In this document: in pieces, positions 44,107 to 52,202 of the stretch
How positions within the stretch are numbered: position 1 is the first letter of the stretch
How the letters are laid out: each line of letters begins with the position of its first letter
Source: Bacillus cereus group sp. RP43
Lineage (GTDB): Bacteria; Bacillota; Bacilli; Bacillales; Bacillaceae_G
Assembly: GCF_040459645.1 (NCBI RefSeq)
Contig: NZ_JARVHQ010000001.1
Coordinates: 2,108,001-2,172,000, forward strand
Length of the DNA stretch: 64,000 bases
Reading direction: 5' to 3'
Translations under genes and position numbers: made by a program
The notes under the pieces: generated by a model
What the model was told of the DNA's origin: nothing
The model's input: only the letters and a program-made list of their open reading frames with translations
The model's database searches: none

Positions 44107-44985
44107 ATGATATTACACGCAAAATCGTTCCACAATAAAGATAAAATCCAACGTGCTAAAATAGGACTGCAACTCTTTCTGAGTATCTTAATCATTACTT
44201 CTATTATCCTAAATGTAGTAGTAATAATTACTAAAAGTATGCCGCTTATTGTGGTATATATGTTTACCCCAGCATTTTCTTCTATTTTGACTCGCATAAT
44301 ACTGAAAGAAGGGTTTAAAGATGTATCTTTTAGTCTCGGTAACTTAAAGATATGGAAGGGGATTGGTTTTGCTCTGCTAATACCTATGATTATTTGTGGA
44401 ATTACTTATTCTATCGCCTGGTTGAGCGGAATTGCGGGGTTTCAGCATCCCGAAGGTGGTATGTTAGAACCGATCTACAATATACTTGGACTTCAGTATC
44501 TACCGGAACCATTCAGTTTCATTTATCTAGTAGTATTGAGCGGAGTTTTAGGAAGTTTGCTTAACTTAATCCCAGTTTTGGGAGAAGAAATGGGTTGGCG
44601 AGGTTATATGCTCACAAGGCTAGTCGATGCAGAGTTTTCACGGCCTATCCTTATTAGTGGATTGATTTGGGCAACGTGGCATGTTCCAATTGTTATTGCT
44701 GGTCTATATGTAGAGGGATCATCTATCCTACTTTCAGTACTTGGCATCTATTTTTGTATTGTGCCCTTCAGTTATATTACAGCTTATTTACGACTTATCA
44801 CAGGTAGCGTTTGGCCTTCGGTTATCATCCATACCACTTGGAATGCCATTATACAAGGACCTTTCGCACGTGCAAGTACAGGATATCAAACTGAGATTTG
44901 GATTGGAGAATCTGGCTTGATAACCGCTAGTATTATCTTAATTACTGCAATAATTACGTCTCGAATAGTAAATCTTACTAAATAG
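44107..44985 (+). CDS. CPBP (CAAX/Abi) intramembrane metalloprotease
   Basis: 292 residues with about eight helices. Motif 1 VLGEEMGWRGYM carries EExxxR, motif 2 GLIWATWHVPIVIAG carries FxxxH-type His, and motif 3 PSVIIHTTWNAI the last His; together these bind zinc in the membrane. Family members process prenylated or bacteriocin-type peptides, give bacteriocin self-immunity, or cleave anti-sigma factors. AAGGGG precedes ATG at 44107. Function here is unknown. Confidence 0.9.
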   Translation: MILHAKSFHNKDKIQRAKIGLQLFLSILIITSIILNVVVIITKSMPLIVVYMFTPAFSSILTRIILKEGFKDVSFSLGNLKIWKGIGFALLIPMIICGITYSIAWLSGIAGFQHPEGGMLEPIYNILGLQYLPEPFSFIYLVVLSGVLGSLLNLIPVLGEEMGWRGYMLTRLVDAEFSRPILISGLIWATWHVPIVIAGLYVEGSSILLSVLGIYFCIVPFSYITAYLRLITGSVWPSVIIHTTWNAIIQGPFARASTGYQTEIWIGESGLITASIILITAIITSRIVNLTK

Positions 44986-45035
44986 CATACGGATGTGTTT
45001 TAAATTCAATTAGTGAAATATAACGAGGCACAATT

Positions 45036-45249
45036 ATGAATGCTCAAAGACATGAAAGTAATACAAATGAGATTCTTATTTCTGCTGAGAACTATTGAGC
45101 AGATGAAGTACGTGATTGCTCGTGAATTAGGAGTCACATTAGGACCGGATACATCAGCACGTGCAAATGGTTCTGTCGGTGGAGAAATTACAAAACGCTT
45201 AGTTCGAATGACAGAAGAACAATTAACAGGACAATATAGGTTACAGTAA
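45036..45249 (+). pseudogene. sspH-like: Alpha/beta-type small acid-soluble spore protein, frameshifted
   Basis: ATG at 45036 after GAGG gives [19 protein letters not shown], then a premature stop at 45096. Adding two bases after AAC (45092) restores [17 protein letters not shown], then [20 protein letters not shown] and the end [12 protein letters not shown], a full alpha/beta SASP of 71 residues. These proteins coat spore DNA against UV. The GPR protease-site glutamate context is lost from the readable N-terminal product. A lesion or a sequencing error is possible; the remainder is well conserved. Confidence 0.8.
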
Positions 45250-45284
45250 GTTAAGGTGATAAATAAAAAAACATATATGGATTC

Positions 45285-45325
45285 TTTTCAGACTGTGGAG
45301 AAAATCTTCTCCACAGTCTGTTTTT
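45285..45325 (+). terminator. Terminator of the SASP gene
   Basis: CAGACTGTGGAGAA-aatc-TTCTCCACAGTCTG followed by TTTTTG. Confidence 0.85.
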
Positions 45326-45434
45326 GTGTAAAAAGAGGAGTAAGGACTTCTGGAAGAAATACAACGGATACTGAAAGCATTGATTCAATCCTTTTGATTT
45401 CATCAGTACTCCAGTTGAAAGTTTTTACAATAAG

Positions 45435-45500
45435 TATAGCGTTTTTTTATTTTGAGGATATAATTTTAACTTCGCTTGATGAGCATGTGGCGTTACCCTA
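45435..45500. repeat. Degenerate right half of the MITE-like element
   Basis: GCGTTTTTTTATTTTGAGGA, then CGCTTGATGAGCATGTGGCG and TTACCC aligns with the right half of the copies at 2011 and 10866 (GCTCATTTTTTCGTTTTGAGG, AGCTTGATGGTGATGGGGTA). No left end. Confidence 0.5.
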
Positions 45501-45651
45501 GTATGTTTTTCTTATGACTATCAATCGAATATCAAAAATTATGTAATGACCGAAATATATTTTTCGGAAATTTGTTTTTTTATTAATTATATATCTGAAT
45601 ATATAATTTCATTGAATAGATAAATTATTGACAAAGAGAGGGGTCTATAAA

Positions 45652-45714
45652 ATGAATTTCATTGCAAAATTAATAAACCGCTTATTTTATAATACTATCA
45701 GTATAAAAACGTGA
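45652..45714 (+). CDS. Possible 20-residue cationic amphipathic peptide
   Basis: GAGAGGGG lies eight bases before ATG. The product is MNFIAKLINRLFYNTISIKT, helical and amphipathic with three basic residues and no acidic ones. A hairpin with T-run (about 45747-45786) follows. Such a layout fits a secreted or membrane-active micro-peptide, but peptides this short occur by chance. It lies 180 bp upstream of the WXG100 toxin gene. Confidence 0.35.
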   Translation: MNFIAKLINRLFYNTISIKT

Positions 45715-45894
45715 TGTCTTTTATAACAACGAGGGTTATTTAAGGGGGCAGTTCATTTTTCTAATGAGGAATTGGAGCTGTTTTTATGATGGAATATACT
45801 TTCACTTTTAGGAACGGATATTTTCAAATGCTAACCCTTAATGAAATAATGATATGTTATAATTTTCATAATATATACGCAAATAAGGGATGGA

Positions 45895-47127
45895 ATGAGC
45901 ACACAAATAAAGGTAACACCGGAACAATTAGAACAAGCTGCTAAAACCGTAAGCAATACGAGATCATCATTAGAATATATACATAAAGATTTATACTCTC
46001 AAATTGAATATATAGCTTCTCAGTGGAGCGGAGCAAGCAGTGATCGTTTCTATCAGATGTTTAATGAAGCAAAACCAATGATGTTTAACATTTTGCAAGA
46101 ATTAGATAAAATCGCAGTAGAATTAGAACGTGCAGCTGTTAAATTCCGAGAAGCGGATGAATCGTATGATGGAAATTTAGTTGACTCTGATATTCAAGAA
46201 GGAGCCATGTGTGGAAAACTCCCTCCAAAATCAGAAGAGTCATTTTTCAATAAAAAGGATTTAAATGCTGCGTGGACTGGTATTTCTACTGGTTTTGTAG
46301 ATGGTGTTGTAGATGCATGGAAAGGATTCGTAGCTTTAGGAGATAAAGAAACTTGGTTAAATATGCGAGATGCGATTGTAAACTATAGAGAGACTATTCC
46401 TGCTGCATGGAACACTGTATCAGATACATTTATGAATAATTTTTGGAATGGAGATCTGGAAAGCAGAGAACATTATGCAGCTTACGCAGTCACTACGCTA
46501 TTCACAGGCTTTGTTGGTAGCAAAGGTCTAGATAAAGTAGGACAAGCAGGTAAGGTGGCTGCTATTACAGGGTTTACTAAAGGGAAATCACTTGTGACTA
46601 ATTCTCCGGCATACAGAAATGCATTACACATATTAAATAACTATGAATTTAAAGCTGGTAATCATCTTTCATATGCAGGTGTCGGTAGTACACAACCATA
46701 TTTACAGAAAGCAGCTACGTATACTTATGAAGGTGCAAATGGACGAAAAACGATTCGTTTGCGTAAAGGAGACTTAGCAGGAGATAAGCACCCTGTTACA
46801 GGTATTCCGTATGATGCTGAAGGATTTCCTATTTTTGAATCAAAAGGCGAGGTAATGTTAAAAGAGGCAGATTTCAAAAAGTCTAGAACAACACAGTCTA
46901 GAAAGTGTAGTAAGGCATTATATGAACAAATAATGGAAAGTCCTGAATTAGCTTTAAAATTTACGGATGAAGAAATTCAATTATTTAAAATGGGAAAAAC
47001 TCCAGAGCATTATACATGGCATCATCATCAAGACACTGGAAGGATGCAACTTGTAGATTATCAGACTCATCATGATACTGGTCATACAGGTGGATATAAA
47101 ATTTGGGGAAAAGATAGCGATAAATAG
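45895..47127 (+). CDS. WXG100-headed polymorphic toxin with WHH-type HNH nuclease domain
   Basis: 410 residues. The N-terminal 90 form a WXG100/ESX-like helical hairpin (IKVTPEQLEQAAKTVSNTRS, SQWSGASSDRFYQMF with W44-S-G46), the type VII secretion signal. A middle region (about 115-290) is helical with DGVVDAWKGFVALGD. From about 300 comes a pre-nuclease segment (LAGDKHPVTGIPYDAEGFPI). The C-terminus HYTWHHHQDTGRMQLVDYQT then HHDTGHTGG holds W375, H376-378, H392-393 and H397, the WHH variant of HNH/Endo VII toxin nucleases. It should cut DNA of rival cells. AAGGGATGG precedes the ATG. Its partner immunity gene follows by 14 bp. Confidence 0.85.
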   Translation: MSTQIKVTPEQLEQAAKTVSNTRSSLEYIHKDLYSQIEYIASQWSGASSDRFYQMFNEAKPMMFNILQELDKIAVELERAAVKFREADESYDGNLVDSDIQEGAMCGKLPPKSEESFFNKKDLNAAWTGISTGFVDGVVDAWKGFVALGDKETWLNMRDAIVNYRETIPAAWNTVSDTFMNNFWNGDLESREHYAAYAVTTLFTGFVGSKGLDKVGQAGKVAAITGFTKGKSLVTNSPAYRNALHILNNYEFKAGNHLSYAGVGSTQPYLQKAATYTYEGANGRKTIRLRKGDLAGDKHPVTGIPYDAEGFPIFESKGEVMLKEADFKKSRTTQSRKCSKALYEQIMESPELALKFTDEEIQLFKMGKTPEHYTWHHHQDTGRMQLVDYQTHHDTGHTGGYKIWGKDSDK

Positions 47128-47141
47128 GGAGGTATTTAGCC

Positions 47142-47594
47142 ATGAGTCACATTACATGGATTAATGTAAATGAAAAAAGAGTAACAGATGACCAAATTAA
47201 ACAATTAGAACAATACTTAAATATTAAATTTCCTAATGATTTTATTGATTGTGTACAAAAATATGATGGTGGATATCCAACGCCAGATACATTTAACATT
47301 CCAAATCAAGATGAAAATTCACTTAATAATCTTTTAACCTTAGATTCTGATAGAAAATATTCAATTCTAGAAACATATAATAGTACGAAAGATAGATTAC
47401 CTGACAAAATATATCCTTTTGCTAGAGATCCATTCGGCAATCTTCTATGCTTTGATTATCGAAACAACACTGATTCACCAATAATCGTATTCTGGGATCA
47501 TGAGGAAGAAGACATAGAGGAAGCAATATATCCTGTTTGTTCAACATTTACAGAATTACTTGCTAGTCTACGTGATTTCGAAGAAGAAGATTGA
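47142..47594 (+). CDS. SMI1/KNR4-family immunity protein
   Basis: 150 residues. VTDDQIKQLEQYLNIKFPND then FIDCVQKYDGGYPTPDTFNI is the SUKH opening, and YPFARDPFGNLLCFDYRNNT, SPIIVFWDHEEED the core with the conserved GNLLCFDY strand. Very acidic, as expected for binding a basic nuclease. GGGAGG precedes the ATG 14 bp after the toxin stop. SUKH proteins neutralise HNH-type polymorphic toxins, and this position makes it the cognate antidote. Followed by a strong terminator. Confidence 0.9.
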   Translation: MSHITWINVNEKRVTDDQIKQLEQYLNIKFPNDFIDCVQKYDGGYPTPDTFNIPNQDENSLNNLLTLDSDRKYSILETYNSTKDRLPDKIYPFARDPFGNLLCFDYRNNTDSPIIVFWDHEEEDIEEAIYPVCSTFTELLASLRDFEEED

Positions 47595-47599
47595 GGGAA

Positions 47600-47633
47600 C
47601 TAAAAAAACGTCCTAGAATTCTAGGACGTTTTT
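47600..47633 (+). terminator. Terminator of the toxin-immunity operon
   Basis: AAAAAAACGTCCTAG-aatt-CTAGGACGTTTTTTT, perfect stem, bidirectional. Confidence 0.9.
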
Positions 47634-48364
47634 TTATGATTTACTAATTTTCTAACCATCATCCGCTTTCTCAAGTTTAATTACGATTACTTTTTTGGAT
47701 TACCTTTATATTACAGCATCAACAGTTATTGTAGCTGAACGAGCTTTAAACAAGATTACTGGAGATACGGAAACAATATGGATTCAAGAAAGTCAATAAC
47801 TGTGATGTAGAAAGACATGAAAGTAGGAACTAATTATACAGTGTAGAATGCTGAATTAACTATAGACACCTTTCATTTGGTACCCATTTTCTTGTCCATA
47901 TATTGAGACAAGAAAATGGGTACTTCTTAAAGAAGTAATTATTACTTTGTACACAGTTAAGCATTTATTTGTATGATGGTGTGATTTTTGAAAGAAGAAC
48001 AAAGGAATTCTTAACTGCAAAAGTAAATAATGAAGTAAATATAAAAGTAATACAAATAAAAAGCGAATATGGATAAAATTTTTTTGATACATTTATGAGT
48101 ATAAAAATTTATTTATACGAAAAATATAATTTAATTAGGCCGTTAGAAGGAAGGCGACAATTTCAATTGTATAAGGACAAAAAAGGAGCGGAAATAAGCT
48201 CCTTTTTATTTACCTTACTATTTTTAGGAGGTTAGTATGAATAAGATATGAATAAAGGATGAATAGCATTTTTATGGATGAAAATTCCACTCTTTTTTTA
48301 ATGGAATATATGTGAAACGTTGTATAGAATAAGCAAGAATGCCAAAAATTATAGGAGGAAAGTT
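47634..48364. other. Intergenic stretch with gene scraps and two terminators
   Basis: A frame at about 47716-47800 reads TASTVIVAERALNKITGDTE then TIWIQESQ and stops, an unidentified remnant possibly from a decayed toxin or immunity gene. Hairpins GTACCCATTTTCTTGTC...GACAAGAAAATGGGTAC (47881-47922) and AAAAAGGAGC...GCTCCTTTTT (48179-48206) are terminator-like. No complete gene seen. Confidence 0.5.
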
Positions 48365-49432
48365 GTGAAGAAAAATAAGAGTTTAGTAAGTTCTTTAGGA
48401 GTGTGTATGATGTTGTTTTCTTTTTGTTTCCAAGGAAATGTACAGGCAGATGTGAATACTGTTCAATCAGGAAAGATAAAGTCAGGAAACGTAACGGTGT
48501 GGGAAGTTGGAAATGTATCGAAAGTGTTAGCGGATGTAGAGCGCTTAAATTTAAATACAGTAAATGTACCGATTCAGGTAGATATTCCGAACGTGACTTC
48601 TACGAACATGGTAATTAATCAAGCGCAAAAGCAACAGGCTATTATTTTAATTCGAGAATTATTAAAGCGTAATATTCAAGTTATTGTGGAACCGTTCCCA
48701 TATATTCAGCAAGGAAATGTTGGGGAAACGGAATGGAATCCGAGTAATATTAATGATTTCTTCTGGAATTGGAAAACGGTTATTCTGCAAGACATCTTTC
48801 ATTCGATTACGAGTAAATACAATGTGTACGGACTTAAGATTGCCTCTAATTTCGTGAACATGGAATATGCAGAAGGATACTGGAACGATACGATTGATTT
48901 TGTTCGTAAGCAGTATAAAGGAAATGTTTTGTATCAAATGAATTGGTGGTTAACAGCAAGCTTTGATCTTTCGTATGAAGCAAAGTTTAAGGAGAAAATC
49001 AATCGTCCGTATTTAAAAAAGGTTGATATTGTAAGTATTGATAGTTGGTTTGAAGTTTCAGGGAAAAGAAATCCATCATACGAAGAAGTAAAACAAAGTT
49101 TATTTGCGACGACAGTATATAATCGTGGCCAAAATGTCGTTCAGCAACTTGAGACATTACATAACACAACAGGAAAGCCAGTATATTTTGGTGGATTTAA
49201 TGTGCCAGCACGTGAACTTGGACTGCAAAATCCGTGGAACCCAGATGTTACGAATGTGTTTTCAAAAGATGTACAACTTAACGGGTGGCGTGCTTACCGA
49301 GATGTATTAGAACCGAAGCCGTATTTTAAAGGTTTTTCAATTTGGTTTATCGGCTCTAATGATAGTAATCATTCATATCAAATACATAGTAAAGAAGCAG
49401 AGGCAGTTATTAATGGATGGTATCGAAAATAA
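48365..49432 (+). CDS. Secreted glycoside hydrolase-like protein (GH113-type fold)
   Basis: 355 residues from GTG 48365, five bases after AGGAGGAAA. Signal peptide KKNKSLVSSLGVCMMLFSFC, cleaved near NVQA. The mature protein looks like a TIM barrel: GNVTVWEVGNVSKVLADVER, TVNVPIQVDIPNVTST, RNIQVIVEPFPYIQQGN, GLKIASNFVNMEYAEGYW, VDIVSIDSWFEVSG and KPVYFGGFNVPARELG. Glutamates in VEPFPY and NMEYAE could be catalytic. It resembles glycoside hydrolase family 113-like proteins of Bacillus; substrate unknown. Confidence 0.7.
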   Translation: MKKNKSLVSSLGVCMMLFSFCFQGNVQADVNTVQSGKIKSGNVTVWEVGNVSKVLADVERLNLNTVNVPIQVDIPNVTSTNMVINQAQKQQAIILIRELLKRNIQVIVEPFPYIQQGNVGETEWNPSNINDFFWNWKTVILQDIFHSITSKYNVYGLKIASNFVNMEYAEGYWNDTIDFVRKQYKGNVLYQMNWWLTASFDLSYEAKFKEKINRPYLKKVDIVSIDSWFEVSGKRNPSYEEVKQSLFATTVYNRGQNVVQQLETLHNTTGKPVYFGGFNVPARELGLQNPWNPDVTNVFSKDVQLNGWRAYRDVLEPKPYFKGFSIWFIGSNDSNHSYQIHSKEAEAVINGWYRK

Positions 49433-49520
49433 ATTTTATAAAATAGGTAAGTTTTAGAATCCATTACATATATTTTAGTGAAAGGCCTTTCACCATCTTA
49501 TCACCTAGGGGGCAATCATA

Positions 49521-49712
49521 ATGAAATTTTTGTCATACCTTACAGTAATTTTGGTGATTCTTGGCGGTTTGAATTGGTTGTTTGTAGCGTTAGATTATAA
49601 TGTAGTTGAGAAATGGTTTGGTTCTATGCCAGCGCTTGTGGATACTATTTATTGGCTCTTTGGTCTTTCAGCTATTTATCAAATTTTTGATCGGTTCTTT
49701 ACGGGTAAGTAG
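49521..49712 (+). CDS. yuzA: DUF378 membrane protein (YuzA-like)
   Basis: 63 residues with two helices: LTVILVILGGLNWLFVALDY with the family motif GGLNWL, then LVDTIYWLFGLSAIYQIFDR. Function unknown. AGGGGGC precedes the ATG, and a clear terminator follows at 49731. Confidence 0.88.
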   Translation: MKFLSYLTVILVILGGLNWLFVALDYNVVEKWFGSMPALVDTIYWLFGLSAIYQIFDRFFTGK

Positions 49713-49730
49713 CTATTATACTTTATTACT

Positions 49731-49768
49731 AGAGTGTTAAGTACGATTATGTACTTAACACTTTTTTG
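49731..49768 (+). terminator. Terminator
   Basis: GAGTGTTAAGTAC-gatta-TGTACTTAACACTTTTTTG. Confidence 0.85.
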
Positions 49769-49840
49769 TATGTTTATAAAAAATAGGTTGCACATGCAAG
49801 CGATTCCATTGCGTCTTGCACCGTAATAACGGAAAACAAA

Positions 49841-49869
49841 TTGACCGTGTATTGTATATAGGTTATAAT
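49841..49869 (+). promoter_or_regulatory. Sigma-A promoter of serC-serA
   Basis: TTGACC, 17-bp spacer, TATAAT, 52 bp before the serC start. The stretch before it has a short GCAAG...CTTGC pairing but no recognisable riboswitch or T-box. Confidence 0.8.
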
Positions 49870-49921
49870 TCAGAAAGTTTAAAAAATAATAAAAATGAGA
49901 AATAGGGAGGTTATCTGGGTG

Positions 49922-51004
49922 ATGGAGAGAGTGTATAATTTTTCAGCAGGACCATCTATACTCCCTTTGCCAGTTTTAGAGAAAGTGCAAAAGGAGCTTG
50001 TAAATTATAACGGGACAGGCATGTCAGTTATGGAAATGAGCCATAGATCTTCTTATTTCCAAAGTATTATTGATGAAGCCAGTAGCTTACTTCGTGAATT
50101 AATGAACATTCCTGATGAGTATGAAGTTTTATTTTTACAAGGCGGTGCGTCATTACAATTTTCTATGATACCGTTAAATTTAATGAGTACGTATAAAAAA
50201 GCTGGGTACGTACTGACAGGTTCATGGTCTAAAAAGGCGCTGCAAGAAGCCGGAAAAGTAGGGGAAGTGCAAGTGATTGCTTCTTCTGAAAAAGAGAAGT
50301 TTACTTCGATTCCTAAAATGGATGATTTACCAAATGATGAAGAACTAGATTATGTACATATTACAACGAATAATACAATTGAGGGGACAAAATATGTGGA
50401 TATTCCACATTTAGAAAGAGTGCCGCTCGTTGCGGATATGTCCTCAAATATTTTATCAGAACAATATGATGTTACGAAGTTTGGTCTCATATATGCGGGT
50501 GCGCAAAAGAATTTAGGGCCAGCGGGCTTAACGATTGCTATTATAAAAAGGGATTTAATTGGGGGAGCAGAACGCTCTTGTCCTACAATGTTAAACTATG
50601 AAACTTACAGCAAAAATAACTCCTTATATAATACACCGCCGTCCTTTAGTATTTACGTAACGAAACTTGTACTAGAGTGGTTGAAAGAGCAAGGCGGGGT
50701 ATCTGCGATTGAAGAACAGAATAGAATGAAATCTTCACTTCTTTACAATTTCTTAGATGAATCAAAATTGTTTACTTCACCAGTTGATCCTACGTATCGA
50801 TCACTTATGAATATTCCGTTTACAACACCGTCAGAAGAGCTGAACAATCAGTTTTTACAAAAAGCGAAAGAAAACGGCCTTGTTACGTTAAAAGGACATC
50901 GCTCAGTCGGTGGTATGCGTGCAAGTATTTACAATGCGATGCCAGTACACGGTGTACAGCAATTAGTAAATTATATGAAGGAATTTGAGCTTGAGAATAG
51001 ATAG
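49922..51004 (+). CDS. serC: Phosphoserine aminotransferase
   Basis: 360 residues, normal length. Converts 3-phosphohydroxypyruvate and glutamate to phosphoserine, step two of serine synthesis, with PLP. YNFSAGPSILPLPVLEKVQK opens the protein, LFLQGGASLQFSMIPLNLM binds phosphate, and FGLIYAGAQKNLGPAGLTIA carries the PLP Lys. HRSVGGMRASIYNAMP near the end is conserved. GGGAGG lies 11 bases before ATG 49922; GTG 49919 is equally possible. It forms an operon with serA 12 bp downstream. Confidence 0.96.
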   Translation: MERVYNFSAGPSILPLPVLEKVQKELVNYNGTGMSVMEMSHRSSYFQSIIDEASSLLRELMNIPDEYEVLFLQGGASLQFSMIPLNLMSTYKKAGYVLTGSWSKKALQEAGKVGEVQVIASSEKEKFTSIPKMDDLPNDEELDYVHITTNNTIEGTKYVDIPHLERVPLVADMSSNILSEQYDVTKFGLIYAGAQKNLGPAGLTIAIIKRDLIGGAERSCPTMLNYETYSKNNSLYNTPPSFSIYVTKLVLEWLKEQGGVSAIEEQNRMKSSLLYNFLDESKLFTSPVDPTYRSLMNIPFTTPSEELNNQFLQKAKENGLVTLKGHRSVGGMRASIYNAMPVHGVQQLVNYMKEFELENR

Positions 51005-51016
51005 GGAGATGGGGAT

Positions 51017-52189
51017 ATGTTTCGTGTTCAAACGTTAAATCAAATTGCGGAAAAGGGTTTGCAAGTTCTTGACGGAGAGCGTTATGAAGTAGGGGATAGA
51101 ATGGACCACCCAGACGGTATTTTACTTCGCAGCTATTCTTTACACCAAGAAGAATTTTCAAAAGACTTAAAGGCGATTGCAAGAGCTGGTGCTGGTGTAA
51201 ATAATATTCCTGTCGAGAGATGTACAGAAAAAGGGATTGTAGTATTTAATACACCAGGAGCGAATGCCAATGCAGTAAAGGAACTTATTATCGCTAGTCT
51301 TATTATGTCTTCACGTAACATTATTAACGGTGTAAGCTGGACGAAAAATTTAGAGGGTGAAGAAGTACCGCAGCTTGTTGAATCAGGGAAAAAACAATTC
51401 GTTGGATCAGAAATTGCAGGGAAACGTCTAGGTGTAATCGGCCTTGGTGCAATCGGTGCTTTAGTTGCGAACGATGCGTTAGCTTTAGGAATGGACGTTG
51501 TCGGATATGATCCTTACATTTCAGTTGAAACTGCATGGCGCCTTTCAACACATGTGCAAAGAGCATTTAGTTTAGATGAAATTTTTGCAACATGTGATTA
51601 TATTACACTTCATATTCCTCTTACGAATCAAACGAAGGGAATTATTGGTGAACACGCTGTAGAGAAGATGAAAAAAGGTATGCGTTTATTCAATTTCTCT
51701 AGAGGAGAACTTGTAGATGAAAATGTTCTTCAAAAAGCGTTAGAAGAAGATGTTATTACGCATTACGTAACAGACTTCCCGAATGAAAATGTGATAAAGA
51801 TGAAAAATGTAACAGCGACGCCTCATCTTGGTGCATCTACGTCTGAATCGGAAGAAAATTGTGCGATCATGGCAGCGCGCCAATTACGTGAATATTTAGA
51901 GACAGGAAATATTCGTAATTCAGTAAACTATCCAAACGTCGAACTGCCGTATATCGGAAAAAAACGAATTACGATTATGCATCAAAACGTTCCGAACATG
52001 GTAGGACAAATTACAGGATGTTTAGCAGAGCATCATATTAATATTGCCGATATGATTAATCGTAGTAAACATTCTTGGGCGTACACAATGATTGATATTG
52101 ATAACGGAATTGATGATATAATAAAAGAGAATATAGTGGAAAATATAAGCAAAATTACAGGTGTTGTAGCCGTTCGAATGATTGTGTAA
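51017..52189 (+). CDS. serA: D-3-phosphoglycerate dehydrogenase
   Basis: 390 residues, the short form with one C-terminal ACT domain. It makes 3-phosphohydroxypyruvate from 3-phosphoglycerate with NAD, step one of serine synthesis. RAGAGVNNIPVERCTEKGIV is the substrate region, LGVIGLGAIGALVANDALAL the NAD-binding glycine motif, MRLFNFSRGELVDENVL and ATPHLGASTSESEENCA the catalytic His loop. ACT residues 320-390 (HQNVPNMVGQITGCLAEHHI) would allow serine feedback. Followed 13 bp later by a DUF1015 gene. Confidence 0.95.
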   Translation: MFRVQTLNQIAEKGLQVLDGERYEVGDRMDHPDGILLRSYSLHQEEFSKDLKAIARAGAGVNNIPVERCTEKGIVVFNTPGANANAVKELIIASLIMSSRNIINGVSWTKNLEGEEVPQLVESGKKQFVGSEIAGKRLGVIGLGAIGALVANDALALGMDVVGYDPYISVETAWRLSTHVQRAFSLDEIFATCDYITLHIPLTNQTKGIIGEHAVEKMKKGMRLFNFSRGELVDENVLQKALEEDVITHYVTDFPNENVIKMKNVTATPHLGASTSESEENCAIMAARQLREYLETGNIRNSVNYPNVELPYIGKKRITIMHQNVPNMVGQITGCLAEHHINIADMINRSKHSWAYTMIDIDNGIDDIIKENIVENISKITGVVAVRMIV

Positions 52190-52202
52190 AGGAGAGAGGA
52201 AC

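Noticed and set aside
45256..45501. Plus-strand ORF of 81 codons after the SASP gene
   Set aside because: It reads through the SASP terminator hairpin and into a repeat half; no ribosome site.
49770..49840. T-box or serine-responsive leader before serC
   Set aside because: It lies upstream of the TTGACC/TATAAT promoter, and the transcript from that promoter has only about 45 bases of leader.
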